Positions 39,901 through 46,721 are shown, numbered from the stretch's first letter. The stretch is 64,000 bases of DNA from Chaetoderma sp. LZ-2023a (GCA_034401795.1 CM067366.1:68626014-68690013), one strand, 5' to 3'. Program-made: numbers and translations. The notes: a model not told the origin generated them from the sequence alone.

Positions 39901-41041
39901 TAAAAATCTACCGGAAATGGTCAAAATGCTACTCCTTAGTTACTTGACATATTTCAGCCAAATTTGTATAGATGCATTCTATGGTGGAAGGCTCTAGTTA
40001 ATGCCCATTCTAGTTGAGATGCCTATAGTACAGGTGAGTGATACAGGCCCCTTGGGCCTCTTGTTTATAGGTGGCAGTTTATTGTCTTGCCTGCGAAGCA
40101 GAGAAAGCGAGACATGGGTATCACTTTTCTGACGGCGACAGCGGCGGCGTCATCTTTTAAGTTTTTGCGTTTAGCAAAACTTCTCAGCTTATATTTCAGA
40201 ATTGCTTAAGCCTATTGCAACTAAACTTGGATACATGGTTACCTATAATGATAGGAAGCAGCATGATGATGTTGGGTCACAAGGTCAAAGGTCATGGTCA
40301 CTGTGACCTTGATACAGAAGGTTGCTTTTTCAACATTAAGTTTTTGCGTTTAGCAAAACTTCTCAAGCTTATATTTCAGTATTGGTTAAGCCTATTGCAA
40401 ATAAACTTGGATACCTGGTTACCTATAATATTACGAAGCAGCATGATAACATTGAGGGCAGAAGGTCAAAGGTCAAAGTAACTGTGACAAACAGGAAACA
40501 GGTGAGACAATTAATTGCGCGGAATTCTTGTTTAATATTATATGAAATTACCAATAAACATCATTTGTTATTTCCCTTTTCCCTTCCTTTAAATTTAAAA
40601 TTTCAATTTTTTCAAATAAAATTTCGATTTGCAGACCAATTAACGAGTTAGTCATTCCAGTGGTAAATTTTCAAAAATAGTCTTCTCTTGGCCTGCAAGT
40701 AGACATTTTTTAAGACCACTGCAAAAGCCATTTTTGGCTGACTTGAGGGTTAAAAGATTAAAGGCATATATATAATATATATAAATAAGGCTTGAAAGAA
40801 AGATGATCTAGTATTCCTTTGTTTAAATAAGTGGATACCATAGCGATTGACTGAGTAGATCAAGGATATATGTGGCACCTATAATCATTTTGTGGCGCAT
40901 ATCAAATTTATTTCACTTTCTTTTTTACAGGTACCAGAGAGACCTGGTTGGTTTATAGGTATGCTAGCCGATGGGTCAGTCGGCCAGTACCACCTCGACT
41001 ACGTGGAGGACAGCTTGGCTCTGCGACAAAGCTATGCTTGA
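12096..41041 (+). CDS. multi-SH3 scaffold/adaptor protein, C-terminal part (10 exons)
   Basis: Ten exons with GT-AG borders and matching phases join into 3,009 nt: 1,002 residues plus a TGA stop. Exons: 12096-12216, 21078-21246, 22082-22193, 23037-23115, 24572-24876, 26020-26140, 29799-29953, 32635-34361, 36915-37023, 40931-41041. Domains in order: SH3-1 (about 195-250; divergent, GWMKGR and GYFPSWCV); SH3-2 (303-354; canonical, DLSFEAGD, NGWWHG, GWFPGSYV); a long disordered Ser/Asn/Pro-rich segment (355-929) with PxxP motifs near 448-480, 585-599 and 902-916; SH3-3 (about 938-992; ELSFDEG, GWFIG, split by the last intron). SH3 domains bind proline-rich peptides, so the PxxP clusters could be partner or intramolecular ligands. 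The family is that of a cytoplasmic scaffold; I cannot name the orthologue. The first exon enters in phase 0 with no start codon, so the 5' exons are missing or unrecognised. No clear poly(A) signal was located after the stop. Confidence 0.9.
12243..12423 (-). mobile_element. Q-family MITE, short form, 26 nt after exon 1
   Basis: Terminal inverted repeats AATGGACCTTTCCA / TGGAAAGGTGCATT; internal CTATGCC...GGTGGAGC and GACATCAT motifs of the family. The central palindrome is absent. Confidence 0.8.
12543..12778 (-). mobile_element. P-family MITE (copy 5)
   Basis: B arm left, core hairpin, A arm right (CCTCAAGACCACTGC); ends at TTAA. Abuts copy 6 head to tail. Confidence 0.85.
12779..13013 (-). 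mobile_element. P-family MITE (copy 6)
   Basis: Starts TTAA-CCCTTT at the very end of copy 5, has a well-kept core, and ends AGAGGG-TTAA. A tandem insertion into a neighbour's TTAA. Confidence 0.9.
13788..15478 (+). repeat. T-family tandem-unit repeat, long copy
   Basis: Head TCGCTTGTGAAGCAGAAAGT, then about eight ~190-bp units (TTAAGTTTTTGCGTTTAGCA, AACTTGGGTACATGGTTGC, CAAGGTCAAAGGTCA) and tail GGTGAGACATTTAATTTTGC. A hAT-like element sits at 14725-15112. Confidence 0.82.
14725..15112. mobile_element. hAT-like non-autonomous element with 8-bp target duplication
   Basis: Ends CAGGGACAGACC / GGTCGGTCCCTG are inverted; the flanks 14717-14724 and 15113-15120 both read CATCGTAC. CAGGG ends and 8-bp duplications fit the hAT superfamily. 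No transposase inside. Confidence 0.82.
15479..16500. other. intron 1 sequence, nothing recognised
   Basis: Unique-looking AT-rich DNA with a decayed foldback near 15500-15535. No coding signal. Confidence 0.5.
16501..16691 (+). mobile_element. P-family MITE (copy 7, internally deleted)
   Basis: A arm left, B arm right, and the left half of the hairpin missing. Confidence 0.8.
16742..17035. repeat. possible MITE with ~17-bp inverted ends
   Basis: GGTTGTCCTCTCCCGACC at the left and GGTCGGGAGAGAACAAAA at the right are inverted copies; nothing coding between. Confidence 0.5.
17089..17247 (+). repeat. 83-bp tandem duplication (2 copies)
   Basis: GTGATTCATCAAGACAGGTG starts both copies; only one internal base differs (ATTAAGTAG against ATTGAGTAG). 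Confidence 0.95.
17443..17636 (+). mobile_element. Q-family MITE, short form
   Basis: Ends AATGGAGGAATCC and GGAGTCATCCATT form an inverted pair; carries TAGCTATGCCCCGCCC and TTGATTATGACATCATCC. Lacks the central palindrome. Confidence 0.85.
17641..17853 (+). mobile_element. P-family MITE (copy 8)
   Basis: A arm, core with a damaged loop, B arm, TTAAAGGG-TTAA end. Abuts the end of Q-family copy 17443-17636. Confidence 0.82.
17876..18046 (+). pseudogene. non-LTR retrotransposon (CR1/L2/Jockey type) RT C-terminal fragment
   Basis: YKSLNDQAPQYLRKMF, then VHNHPLKSTINSNLYMPRSK match the conserved tail of LINE RT proteins (usually ..LNG.APxYL, ..RS...L.VP). The frame is cut by the Tc1 insertion. 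The motif expected next (F..TGTKIWNS) appears on the far side at about 19761-19800. Confidence 0.65.
18047..19750 (-). mobile_element. Tc1-like DNA transposon, near complete
   Basis: 1.7-kb element with ~60-bp terminal inverted repeats beginning TACACCTCAAAA, flanked by TA on both sides (18045-18046 and 19751-19752). Encodes one transposase on the - strand. It interrupts a LINE 3' end. Confidence 0.92.
18444..19551 (-). pseudogene. Tc1-like transposase (DD34E), one stop and one frameshift
   Basis: The N-terminal part (likely start at MPHLSNQD, about 19465) is a helix-turn-helix DNA-binding region: GVKQVARRMGVTPKAIRK and the GRP-like linker RSGRPLATT. An in-frame TGA at about 19115 breaks GLHA-HLVKRPALSLRHKQ. 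The first catalytic Asp is in IMLSDEM; a frameshift near 18900 moves to FGGGSVMVCAGIS; the second is in FMDDNARPHRAR; the Glu is in SPDLNPIEHLWD, 34 residues on. It ends ERCNNVIEKNGGYTQY. Only two lesions were seen, so the copy is fairly young but cannot make the full protein. Confidence 0.9.
19842..19897. repeat. R foldback repeat, short
   Basis: TTTTGAAAGTGATTTGACTG arm with loop ATTGCTGCCTAGGCAGTAAT; inserted in the LINE 3' region. Other halves or fragments lie near 11696, 37640, 38235, 52130, 60590 and 63254. Confidence 0.75.
20207..20253. repeat. (ATT)n microsatellite
   Basis: Pure trinucleotide run; the 3' tail of the LINE fragment. Confidence 0.95.
20254..20480 (+). repeat. S-family repeat, 5' fragment
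   Basis: Starts AGCTCACCTGGCCTGAAAGG, a hairpin with AGGCCAAGTGAGCT, directly after the (ATT)n tail of a LINE; one unit, then lost. Confidence 0.8.
21078..21246 (+). CDS. multi-SH3 gene, exon 2
   Basis: The acceptor is CTTTCAG and the donor GAGAG|GTAGTA. The exon is open in the frame demanded by exon 1 and encodes a polar, acidic linker (SSSIQEDDVFMENEAVKLSP) with a later basic patch (LLRKKGPD). It leaves in phase 2. No known domain is seen; it is likely disordered. Confidence 0.85.
21429..21663 (-). mobile_element. P-family MITE (copy 9)
   Basis: TTAA borders; B arm left, A arm right; core intact with small changes. Confidence 0.85.
21671..21869 (+). mobile_element. P-family MITE (copy 10)
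   Basis: A arm left and core; the right arm is truncated where copy 11 begins. Confidence 0.8.
21870..22025 (-). mobile_element. P-family MITE (copy 11, left end lost)
   Basis: Core and A arm at right. Copies 9-11 form a row just before exon 3. Confidence 0.75.
22082..22193 (+). CDS. multi-SH3 gene, exon 3
   Basis: The acceptor is TTGCTTTTCAG and the donor CGG|GTGAGA. The entry phase completes an Arg codon from exon 2, and 37 codons follow (ending SDIDIYSDLNR). This is a Ser/Asp-rich linker with no recognised domain, leaving in phase 0. Confidence 0.85.
22490..22722 (+). mobile_element. P-family MITE (copy 12)
   Basis: TTAA borders; A arm left, C arm right, good hairpin. Confidence 0.87.
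23037..23115 (+). CDS. multi-SH3 gene, exon 4
   Basis: The acceptor is GTTTTCAG and the donor AAAG|GTATAC. Twenty-six codons contain a short amphipathic helix-like stretch (FKEEIELALDSILDAHK). It leaves in phase 1 and completes an Asp codon with exon 5. A P-family MITE begins only 20 nt into the following intron. Confidence 0.85.
23136..23356. mobile_element. P-family MITE (copy 13, A arms on both sides)
   Basis: TTAA borders. Unlike most copies, both outer arms are A type, so nearly the whole element is palindromic. It lies 20 nt after exon 4. Confidence 0.87.
23943..24313 (+). mobile_element. Q-family MITE
   Basis: ATGGAGGAATC...GGAATCCTCCATT ends; half of the central palindrome (AGTTTCAAAATATTCAACAG) is present. 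Confidence 0.85.
24572..24876 (+). CDS. multi-SH3 gene, exon 5 (SH3-1)
   Basis: The acceptor is TTTCTTTAG. The exon encodes a Thr/Pro-rich lead, then a whole SH3 domain (from about IKYTVKQAYQ to GYFPSWCVLEE). The usual ALYDY patch is replaced by AYQAI, while the Trp and the YFP of the binding groove remain. The donor GAG|GTTAAC is weak but is the only one that keeps phase 0 into exon 6. Reading through would run into a CA/CG microsatellite. Confidence 0.85.
24898..24954. repeat. (CACG/CA)n microsatellite after exon 5
   Basis: ACGCACGCACG then ACACAC run, starting 22 nt after the exon 5 donor. Confidence 0.95.
24980..25745 (+). repeat. S-family repeat
   Basis: Begins GGCCAGGTAAGCTTG after a CA microsatellite; about four ~150-bp units (GATTTCAACxAAATTTGG, ATTTTGATTGGTCAATTTTT); ends CCAGGTGGCCATTGGGCCTCT. 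Confidence 0.8.
26020..26140 (+). CDS. multi-SH3 gene, exon 6
   Basis: The acceptor is TTTTTTCAG and the donor ATTG|GTATGTG. Forty codons plus 1 nt form an acidic linker (NLVAENSALPMMDNSQLEVE) ending ERREDLVGI-like before SH3-2. It leaves in phase 1. A P-family MITE starts 12 nt after the exon end. Confidence 0.85.
26152..26337 (-). mobile_element. P-family MITE (copy 14, half core deleted)
   Basis: Starts TTAA-CCCTTTAA 12 nt after exon 6; C arm left, A arm right; the right inner arm is missing. Confidence 0.87.
26480..26674 (+). mobile_element. P-family MITE (copy 15)
   Basis: TTAA borders; A arm left, core; C arm right shortened by deletion. Confidence 0.87.
26989..28606 (+). mobile_element. 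P-family MITE (copy 16) split by an S repeat
   Basis: TTAA-CCCTTTAA and part of the A arm at 26989-27043; the other core half (TAACTGAGCCAGTTATTCC) at 28570-28606. Between them lies the S-family repeat 27044-28557, apparently inserted into the MITE. Confidence 0.65.
27044..28557 (+). repeat. S-family repeat, long form with ~9 tandem units
   Basis: Head hairpin TTAGCTCACCTGACCTG..., then nine ~155-bp units with GACATATTTCAACCAAATTT and TCAGAATTTTGATTGA, ending CAGGTGAGCGTCAAAGGCCC. Sits inside P copy 16. Confidence 0.88.
28607..29002 (-). mobile_element. Q-family MITE
   Basis: Reverse copy with both ends (AATGAGGATTC / GGATTCCTCCATT) and the central palindrome (AATATTTTGAAAC...). Confidence 0.87.
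29023..29539. mobile_element. hAT-like non-autonomous element (second copy)
   Basis: CAGGGACTGCCC / GGTCTGTCCCTG ends, same interior words (TTGGCTAAT). Flanks share only CCCATC, so the duplication is eroded. Contains an R palindrome. A third fragment is near 31580-31690. Confidence 0.72.
29287..29380. repeat. R foldback repeat (palindrome, ~94 bp)
   Basis: GTTGAATATTTTGAAA...CTGGAAGC arm, TTAGGC loop, and inverse arm. Same palindrome as the Q centre, here inside a hAT-like element. Confidence 0.88.
29799..29953 (+). CDS. multi-SH3 gene, exon 7 (SH3-2)
   Basis: The acceptor is ATATTGCAG and the donor AGG|GTAATG. One exon carries a complete, canonical SH3 domain: AMYPYQAQ for the ALYDY patch, DLSFEAGDTI, the paired Trp in NGWWHG, and GWFPGSYV with the conserved Pro and Tyr. 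Of the three SH3 domains it is the one most likely to bind PxxP ligands normally. It leaves in phase 0; a P-family MITE starts 38 nt downstream. Confidence 0.92.
29992..30216 (+). mobile_element. P-family MITE (copy 17)
   Basis: A arm left, B arm right, TTAA borders. Starts 38 nt after exon 7. Confidence 0.85.
30349..30576 (+). mobile_element. P-family MITE (copy 18)
   Basis: Very well-kept inner arms; A arm left, C arm right; left target reads CTAA instead of TTAA. Confidence 0.88.
30600..31368. repeat. possible element with ~22-bp inverted ends
   Basis: GAGTACTGAAATTCGTGAAT near 30603 and ATTCACGAAATTCGGTACCA near 31343 are imperfect inverse copies. The interior has no gene. Confidence 0.35.
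31968..32110. repeat. pair of long poly-C tracts
   Basis: Runs of about 20 C at 31969-31989 and 32089-32109, 100 bp apart, within ACCACCAAA-rich sequence. Confidence 0.95.
32393..32607 (+). mobile_element. P-family MITE (copy 19) next to exon 8
   Basis: TTAA borders and an almost perfect hairpin. It ends 27 nt before the exon 8 acceptor. Confidence 0.92.
32635..34361 (+). CDS. multi-SH3 gene, exon 8 (giant disordered Pro-rich exon)
   Basis: The acceptor is GCGTTTTAG and the donor ATGAG|GTGAGT. A single 1,727-nt exon is open for 575 codons plus 2 nt, enters in phase 0 and leaves in phase 2. The protein is low complexity (Ser, Asn, Asp, Arg) with several SH3-ligand-like clusters: SRRAPVPPVQ, RPNRPAPPPP, RPPIRPPPPRPPRRR and KKKVAPPKPPRPRS. 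There is no folded domain or membrane segment. The polypyrimidine tract is squeezed between a P MITE, ending at 32,607, and the acceptor. Confidence 0.92.
34427..34803 (+). mobile_element. Q-family MITE, 65 nt after exon 8
   Basis: Ends ATGGACCTTTCCAG / CTGGAAAGGTCA; central palindrome reduced. Supplies the empty site that defines the TTAA insertion of P copy 21. Confidence 0.85.
34848..35067 (+). mobile_element. P-family MITE (copy 20)
   Basis: TTAA borders, A arm left, B arm right; core present. Confidence 0.84.
35600..36196 (+). mobile_element. Q-family MITE interrupted by a P MITE
   Basis: Full family order around P copy 21; central palindrome with GGCGGCAACAG loop. Confidence 0.87.
35828..36042 (-). 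mobile_element. P-family MITE (copy 21) nested in a Q repeat
   Basis: C arm left, A arm right, TTAA at both borders. The flanks rejoin to the uninterrupted Q sequence seen at 34618-34640, giving an empty-site proof of TTAA duplication. Confidence 0.92.
36410..36557 (+). repeat. T-family repeat, truncated head
   Basis: TTCTCACGTGGGAAGCAAAA head and one unit, fused to half a P MITE. Confidence 0.78.
36558..36666 (-). mobile_element. P-family MITE (copy 22, right half only)
   Basis: Inner arm and A arm, ending AAAGGG-TTAA. The left side is fused to a truncated T repeat. Confidence 0.82.
36915..37023 (+). CDS. multi-SH3 gene, exon 9 (N-half of SH3-3)
   Basis: The acceptor is TTCATAG and the donor CAG|GTAGGT. 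It completes an Arg codon and then encodes a basic lead (RPQKKKTTLRQ) and the first half of the third SH3 domain (AISSYRSRQEGELSFDEGSF). It leaves in phase 0 into exon 10. Confidence 0.88.
37024..38499. other. intron 9 sequence with R fragments
   Basis: R-repeat halves near 37640-37704 and 38235-38320; otherwise AT-rich unique sequence without exon signals. Confidence 0.5.
38500..39700 (+). repeat. S-related repeat, diverged subtype
   Basis: Units carry CAAGTTTGTTCAAGGGAA and GCCATCTTGGATTTTGG and repeat about every 300 bp. Confidence 0.65.
39711..40063 (+). repeat. S-family repeat, short form
   Basis: Complete head (TTAGCTCACCTGGCCTG) and tail (ACAGGTGAGTG, CCTTGGGCCTCTTG) with about 1.5 units. 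Confidence 0.85.
40068..40531 (+). repeat. T-family repeat, short complete copy
   Basis: Head GCCTGCGAAGCAGAGAAAG, two units, tail ACAGGTGAGACAATTAATTG. Lies 400 nt before the last exon. Confidence 0.87.
40589..40761 (-). mobile_element. P-family MITE (copy 23, left core deleted)
   Basis: C arm left, right inner arm, A arm; TTAA borders. Confidence 0.82.
40931..41041 (+). CDS. multi-SH3 gene, exon 10 (C-half of SH3-3, stop)
   Basis: The acceptor is CTTTTTTACAG. Thirty-six codons finish SH3-3 (VPERPGWFIGMLADGS, then GQYHLDYVED) and end SLALRQSYA with TGA. The motif normally GYFPSNYV reads GQYHLDYV, so the groove Pro is missing and ligand choice is probably altered. I see no AATAAA soon after the stop; the 3' UTR runs into a MITE at about 41,312. 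Confidence 0.88.
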   Translation, partial: VPERPGWFIGMLADGSVGQYHLDYVEDSLALRQSYA

Positions 41042-41311
41042 TACAGCTAGATATTTATATAACATATACTATCCACCCTGCCCATAGGATTACCTGTCTT
41101 AAAGAACCACCTTTTTATGTCAACAGACTTGTATTAAGAGAGCACCTGACTTTTGTGAGAGTGTTTAGGTGTGTCTGTATAGTGATCAGTTATGATGCAG
41201 TGATGTAGCTAGTGCCAGTAAACAATCATTTAGTTAATGGAGAATTCTATAGATTTGTTGTACCACTTTTATGTTTATACTGGTTAAATGTTGCTGTTTT
41301 CTATTAGTATT

Positions 41312-41526
41312 TGACCCATTCAGGGTGAAAGCTCCAAAAATCGGACAATTTAAATAGTAGTCTTGTGAAATGTCAATTCGCTGGCCAAGAGAAGACTATC
41401 TTTTTTAATTTACAGATAACCAAGCCAGTCAGTCCAGTGGTAACAATTTTTTAAAAGTCTTCTCTTGGCCTGTAAATGGACATTCAATAAGGAAATAATT
41501 AGATTTTCTTGACCAATTTTAGGCAG
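41312..41526 (+). mobile_element. P-family MITE (copy 24)
   Basis: Core with loop deletion, B arm right; weak outer left arm. Lies in the 3' flank of the SH3 gene. Confidence 0.75.
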
Positions 41527-41832
41527 TAGTGGTTTTATAGCGGTGCTGTTTCTGGAGGTTAATGTTTACCAGAACCGGTGAGTAACAGGCCGTGACAGGT
41601 TGAAGATTTTTGGTGTTTATATCTTCAAGATTCGATGCTACTTAAATGTTCTTATCTGAACTAACCGATTGTGAAGTCTTTTCCGTTTTGGGTAAAGCTT
41701 GTATGTAGAGTTGCTGCGACAACTAACTTTACCAAGAACGCAAAAGATGGATATCAGCTCGCCTCGTAAATAGATGTACTGAACGATATTTGTATTGGAT
41801 ATCCGGGCCTGATCTGACTGAATCTCAGAACT

Positions 41833-42450
41833 TGTAGGTAAGTTACGGTGGTCTTCCGTAATGTCCAGAATTAAATATCACGACAAAACTCTTGCCTTGA
41901 GGTTATCAAGGTGATGACTTTAATAAGAATTCTAACTGTACACTAAGTAAGGGTGGCTTTTACTGCCACAAAGAAAAGATTAATACTTTATATAAGTTTG
42001 ACTAACAGTAAACTACTTATCTAAACGGTACGTTTCCTAACTAATATTGACTGGTATTACTCCCTGTCACGACAGGTCTGATATATCATATCAATCTAAC
42101 TCTAACCAACTATACGGACCAGACTCAACTCCAAACTCTAACTGAATTCTGACCCCCGATAAAAGGCAAAGTGGCCCTTTTATACTCTCCTGATTTTCTC
42201 TTCTACCTTCGTTCGGTAATGCCTAATAATAGAGACTTGCGTAATGGTTTCCCCTCTCCATCATTCGCTCATAGGCTATCTTTAGATTATGACGTCCTTT
42301 TAACCAAGTAAATCTCCGACCCTCCCTCCTCGTGAGGGTGCTTTTTACCTAGCACTTGCGGTGTGGGCTGGTTCTGATTTGATGAGACCTGTCAGCTAAC
42401 CAACAACATTACTTCATCCGTTGTTGTAGCATGTCACTTGGTGCGTGACA
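41833..42450 (-). mobile_element. possible solo LTR
   Basis: Bounded by TGTAGG and GTGACA (TG...CA). On the - strand it has a TATA box (AGTATAAAAGGG, 42172-42186) followed by ATTAAA, as in LTRs. No target duplication, primer site or internal domain was found. Confidence 0.3.
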
Positions 42451-43507
42451 TATAGTTGATATACAAATTCGTCTCTAACCGGATGCGCTGTTTTTGATCG
42501 ACACATAGTTTATACACAAACTTCATTAGTGTCAATCACTCCTACAGGACGCTACTTTGTCCATGTCTTGCCAATTGCCTATTGCGAATAAGCCTGTAGG
42601 ATACGATGGTTAATAGCACATGAGCTGTATGATCTCATTGCCAGCTGGTGTTGTTGTAGTTTCTATAGGGAGTTGATGATTCCCTTGTCAGTCAACCTTT
42701 TGACCCTATCCCTCAACCTTCTAACCATCCTTTTTGTCTGTCTCGTCTAACTGTCTCTGTTACTATTTTCTAAACTATTGGCCAAAATGACTGCTGAATA
42801 TCCTGAAAGTGTGTGCCAACCCCGCATCACCAACTTTCATCTTCAACTATTGACAGATATCATCCAACCATAACCGTGGGTCCTACTCTATTCTATCCTA
42901 CTATAATTCCAACTCATACTAAATACGGGTATCATGTACGCATTAGTTTCGTGAGAAACTGTTGTTGCGGCAGCACTGGTCCATGTCAACCAGTGCAGCA
43001 GCCCCTCTACGTACTACAGTATGATGCGTGCTACTCCGTCCACTAGCTCACCTGGTATTTTCAAATATGAATTTCATCAAGGTCTTACTTCATAAATATA
43101 AGATGTCCACAGGGTCATGACTCCCCACCGGACAATCCGATATCTACAAGGTGTTCATTTTGAGAAAGTTGCTGCTAAACAGCTTTAAGCAGCAACTTTC
43201 TCAAAATGTACATCAGTTAACATGGAGCGCAGAGATATTAGTAATGACAACGGGCCATGCAATAGTGAAAAGTAAATCCCTCATCCGTACACTAGTTTCA
43301 AAAGAAGAAAGTTGGTAGTGCTTCCATTGTACATAACAGTTGATCTAGTATCGAAAAAAGGGACCAACCATTTCAGGGGTTATGATGTAAGCTTTAAACG
43401 CTAAGTTATGCTTTGTATTGGAATTATTATTTTAAATACAAATAATCACAAATTTTACAGCAATTTTAGGCCTACATGGAATGTATCATGTTACTTAATG
43501 TCGTTAA
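42451..43507. other. no gene seen
   Basis: Holds a short inverted pair near 43160-43210 (TTGAGAAAGTTGCTGCTAAA against its inverse) and a lone CTAGCTCACCTGG at 43044, an S head only. Confidence 0.5.
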
Positions 43508-45195
43508 TGATAATTTTATGTTTATTGTCTTGCCTGCGAAGCAGAGAAAGCGAGACATAGGTAATATGTATTAGAGTCTTGTTAGTGAGTATCTATAATT
43601 GTATTGAAACATAGCAGCAGATATTGGTTAGCCTTATAATATCAGTCATGATTTATGTTTCACAAATGAGACATAGTTATCACTAGTCAGATGGTGCCCT
43701 TTAGCAACTCACCTGTGCTTATGTTTAACACTTTAATGGCTAAATTTGGTCAAGAAAATTTAATTATTTGCTTATTGAACACCCATTTGGAAGCCAAGAA
43801 AAAACTAACAATTTACCACTGGAATAACTGGCTCGGTTATCGAGCCAGTCATTCCAGAGGTAAATTGTCAAAAATGGTATCTTGGCCTGCAAATGGATAT
43901 TGCTCAAGACCTGCAGAGGTTAGTTTGGGCTGGCTTTGCGATGAAATGGTTAACGAGTGGATAAGACTAAGAAATATGGTTGCCTATGCTGTTTGAAAGT
44001 AGCCTAATGGCATTGAGGTCACGTGGTCATGTAACTTTTGGTACAAATCTTGTTGTCCAACTTTGTTTTTGCTAGCAAAGTATCTCATCCTCATGGGCAT
44101 TGATAAAAAGATTTTTGTTCTCACTTTACGTGGCAATGTCACAGCCAAACAATGGTCCATATTTTTAGATATAACTCCAGAAATGCAGATGGCCTCAGGG
44201 CGTGTCTATGGGTAAAGGTTTTAGAAGGGGAAAGTGAGACATCTCTCACAGGCCCACCTGTATGTTTGTCACATTCTGGAAAATTTCCTACTATGCTCAT
44301 CCAATCAAATCAAATTGGTGAGACTTGTAACTGTGTTTGGCTATATGGTTACCTAATGAGTATCCTGAAAGGAACACAGAGTGGCATTGAGGGCATTTGC
44401 TTTAAAGTCAAGATCATTGTAACATTTGTAGGAAACTCTGTTTTATAACCAAATGTTTGCATTCCACAAATCATCATGTCTTACATTTCATGATTGGTTA
44501 TGACTAATCTTGGATATATGGTTACCTATACCGATACCAAGCAACACAATGATGTTAGCTCATTAGTTTAACATTAAGGTCACTGAACTTTGTATAAAAC
44601 TCCTATTTTCAACATTAATCTTTTGCAATTAGCCGTGCATGTTGTGATCTGGTTTCAAGATTGATCAATCTGAAGGGAGCTAATGTCAGGAGAGATGCAA
44701 GCAGGAGTCAAATGTAGGCCTTTACATGCACAATGCAGGTGAAAATGACTAGTGCAGGTAAATTTGTAAATCTGGGTACACAAGGTGCATGTCCATTCCT
44801 GGCTTATATGCTATGATGTCAAGTTATGTGCATGTAGATCTTTTTGCTGTGCGGCTAAAATCCCAATGTTAGATGCACTGTGTGCATTGCACCATGTGCA
44901 TGTAGTACATATGTATTATTTCTATGCCCATGCAACGTGTGCAGACACTGAAACCTCATAAGCGTATTACTTTTGGGGATACGAATGACTTCGCGATCAA
45001 TGTGAAATGTCATGCTGAACTTGGTACGAAAATATAAACATTAGCATCATGTTTTATATTCGTCCATCAACATAACATATTGCAATCAAACTAAGCATTT
45101 TTTTAATTTGCCGAATCTATCTGGAGTAAACCCTTGTGTTTATCGAAAATGAGGAGGACGGGCGAGACATCAATCAATTCTGTGGAATGCTTGTT
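43508..45195 (+). repeat. T-family repeat interrupted by a P MITE
   Basis: Head GCCTGCGAAGCAGAGAAAG at 43530, P copy 25 at 43735-43953, diverged units to about 44700 and tail GGGCGAGACATCAATCAATT at 45161. Confidence 0.75.
43735..43953 (-). mobile_element. P-family MITE (copy 25) nested in a T repeat
   Basis: TTAA borders; B arm left, A arm right; good hairpin with GGTTATCGAGCC loop. Confidence 0.88.
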
Positions 45196-46495
45196 ACATT
45201 TGTTGTAACGCTACGCACAGATTATTGTTGCTATGCAAATTATTATGGTACTTATAGAGCTTAGGCTTTGGCTCATTAATATTTCCAAACGAGATTGAAT
45301 GCCATGATACTACATCTTGTCCTGTAGGTGTTGTTATGCAAATGAGATTTGTTATGCACATGAGATTTCTGCTATACATTATTGTATTACACTGGTTGCC
45401 CTTAAATTGCCAGCATAGCTGATAGGAAGTTGATTTATTAAGCAGTTTGTACAAAGGGTATTAAGTTTATGTTGGTATCTGTTATGCAAATGAGATTATT
45501 GATATGCAAAATATTGTGATAATTATGAGCCTTAAAGATAAGCTCATTAATCTGTATATACTTATGATGGCTAATCTTTTGTTTGCTTCAGAACCTTGTA
45601 AGCTATGAACAAATGAACTTAGTACTATGTTTTCTGTGGTGCTATCATACTGTATAATATATATTTGATAATAATTAATAATGATTATTAGTAATTAGAT
45701 TTTCTTTTGCTCAGCAGATGGATTGTATTATGCCATTGTATTGCCTATCAGTATGAATACTTTTTATCTCTACTCTTATTTTTTGTAGCGAAGTTCAAGA
45801 TCGTGTCAAAGGTCAAACATTGTATTTTATTTCTCATCTGCGCTTTGATGATCTATTATAGACAGATTATATGTGAATTCACCTTAAGTAGAAACATGTA
45901 CTAACATTAGATAGCATCGTTCATAATAACTTATTCACCTCACTCACTCAAATGTTGATGCTGTGTAGAATATGCTATCACTGATGACGCAATTATACAG
46001 TTAGATTAATGATTATTTTGATATCAATTTAGGTAGCAACCACTGCCAGTCAAATTTCTTTCCTGCAAATGTTCACTGTTGACATGCACACATTCTCTTG
46101 TACATTAATTGTATTATCTCAATCAAATACCATGACATGCCAAATTATGAGAGAAAACTTTCTAAAAATCTGTTTAATTTGTAATATTTTGAGATTCTGA
46201 GCTTTTTAAATCATGAATAGATCATCCAAAGGTGGCTCAAATATGGTAATAAATTTAGGTACAGGGTTATTATGTCAGAATATTACAGGTGTGTTGATAC
46301 TTAATATCCAATATGTCATGTCAAACTGCTAAAGAAACCACCTGTCATTAGAGTCAAAAGATCTCATCAGTGATATCCAATAGCAAGTTATTTATGCTAA
46401 TAAGAGACCACTTGTCTATTATGGCTAATTGTTTGTGTCCCATAAAGTGGTCGCTTACAACGTTAATGCTAAGTATTTAAAGTAACCTGATAAAT
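45196..46495. other. AT-rich region with octamer cluster
   Basis: Three exact ATGCAAAT octamers (45233, 45336, 45484) and one near match (45504) in two diverged copies of a ~80-bp segment ending GCTCATTAAT. No gene. Confidence 0.6.
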
Positions 46496-46721
46496 TTAAT
46501 AAAATTTAAATATGCTTATTGAATGTCCATTTGCAGGCCAAGAGAAGACTATTTTGGAAAATTTACCACTGAAATGACGGGCTCATTTATCGAGCCACTA
46601 GCTCGTTTATCGAGCCAGTCATTCTAGTAGTAAATTTTTAAAAAAATTCTTTTTGGCCCGCCTGTGTTCATTCCTCAAGACCACGGCAGAGGCCAGTTTT
46701 GGCTAGCTTAAAGAGTTTTAA
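46496..46721 (-). mobile_element. P-family MITE (copy 26) with duplicated loop
   Basis: B arm left, A arm right. The loop segment CTCGTTTATCGAGCCA is partly repeated (46572-46617), a possible first step to a tandem array. Confidence 0.85.

Noticed and set aside
42813-43046. 77-codon frame
   Set aside because: No domain, no splice signals, low-complexity composition.
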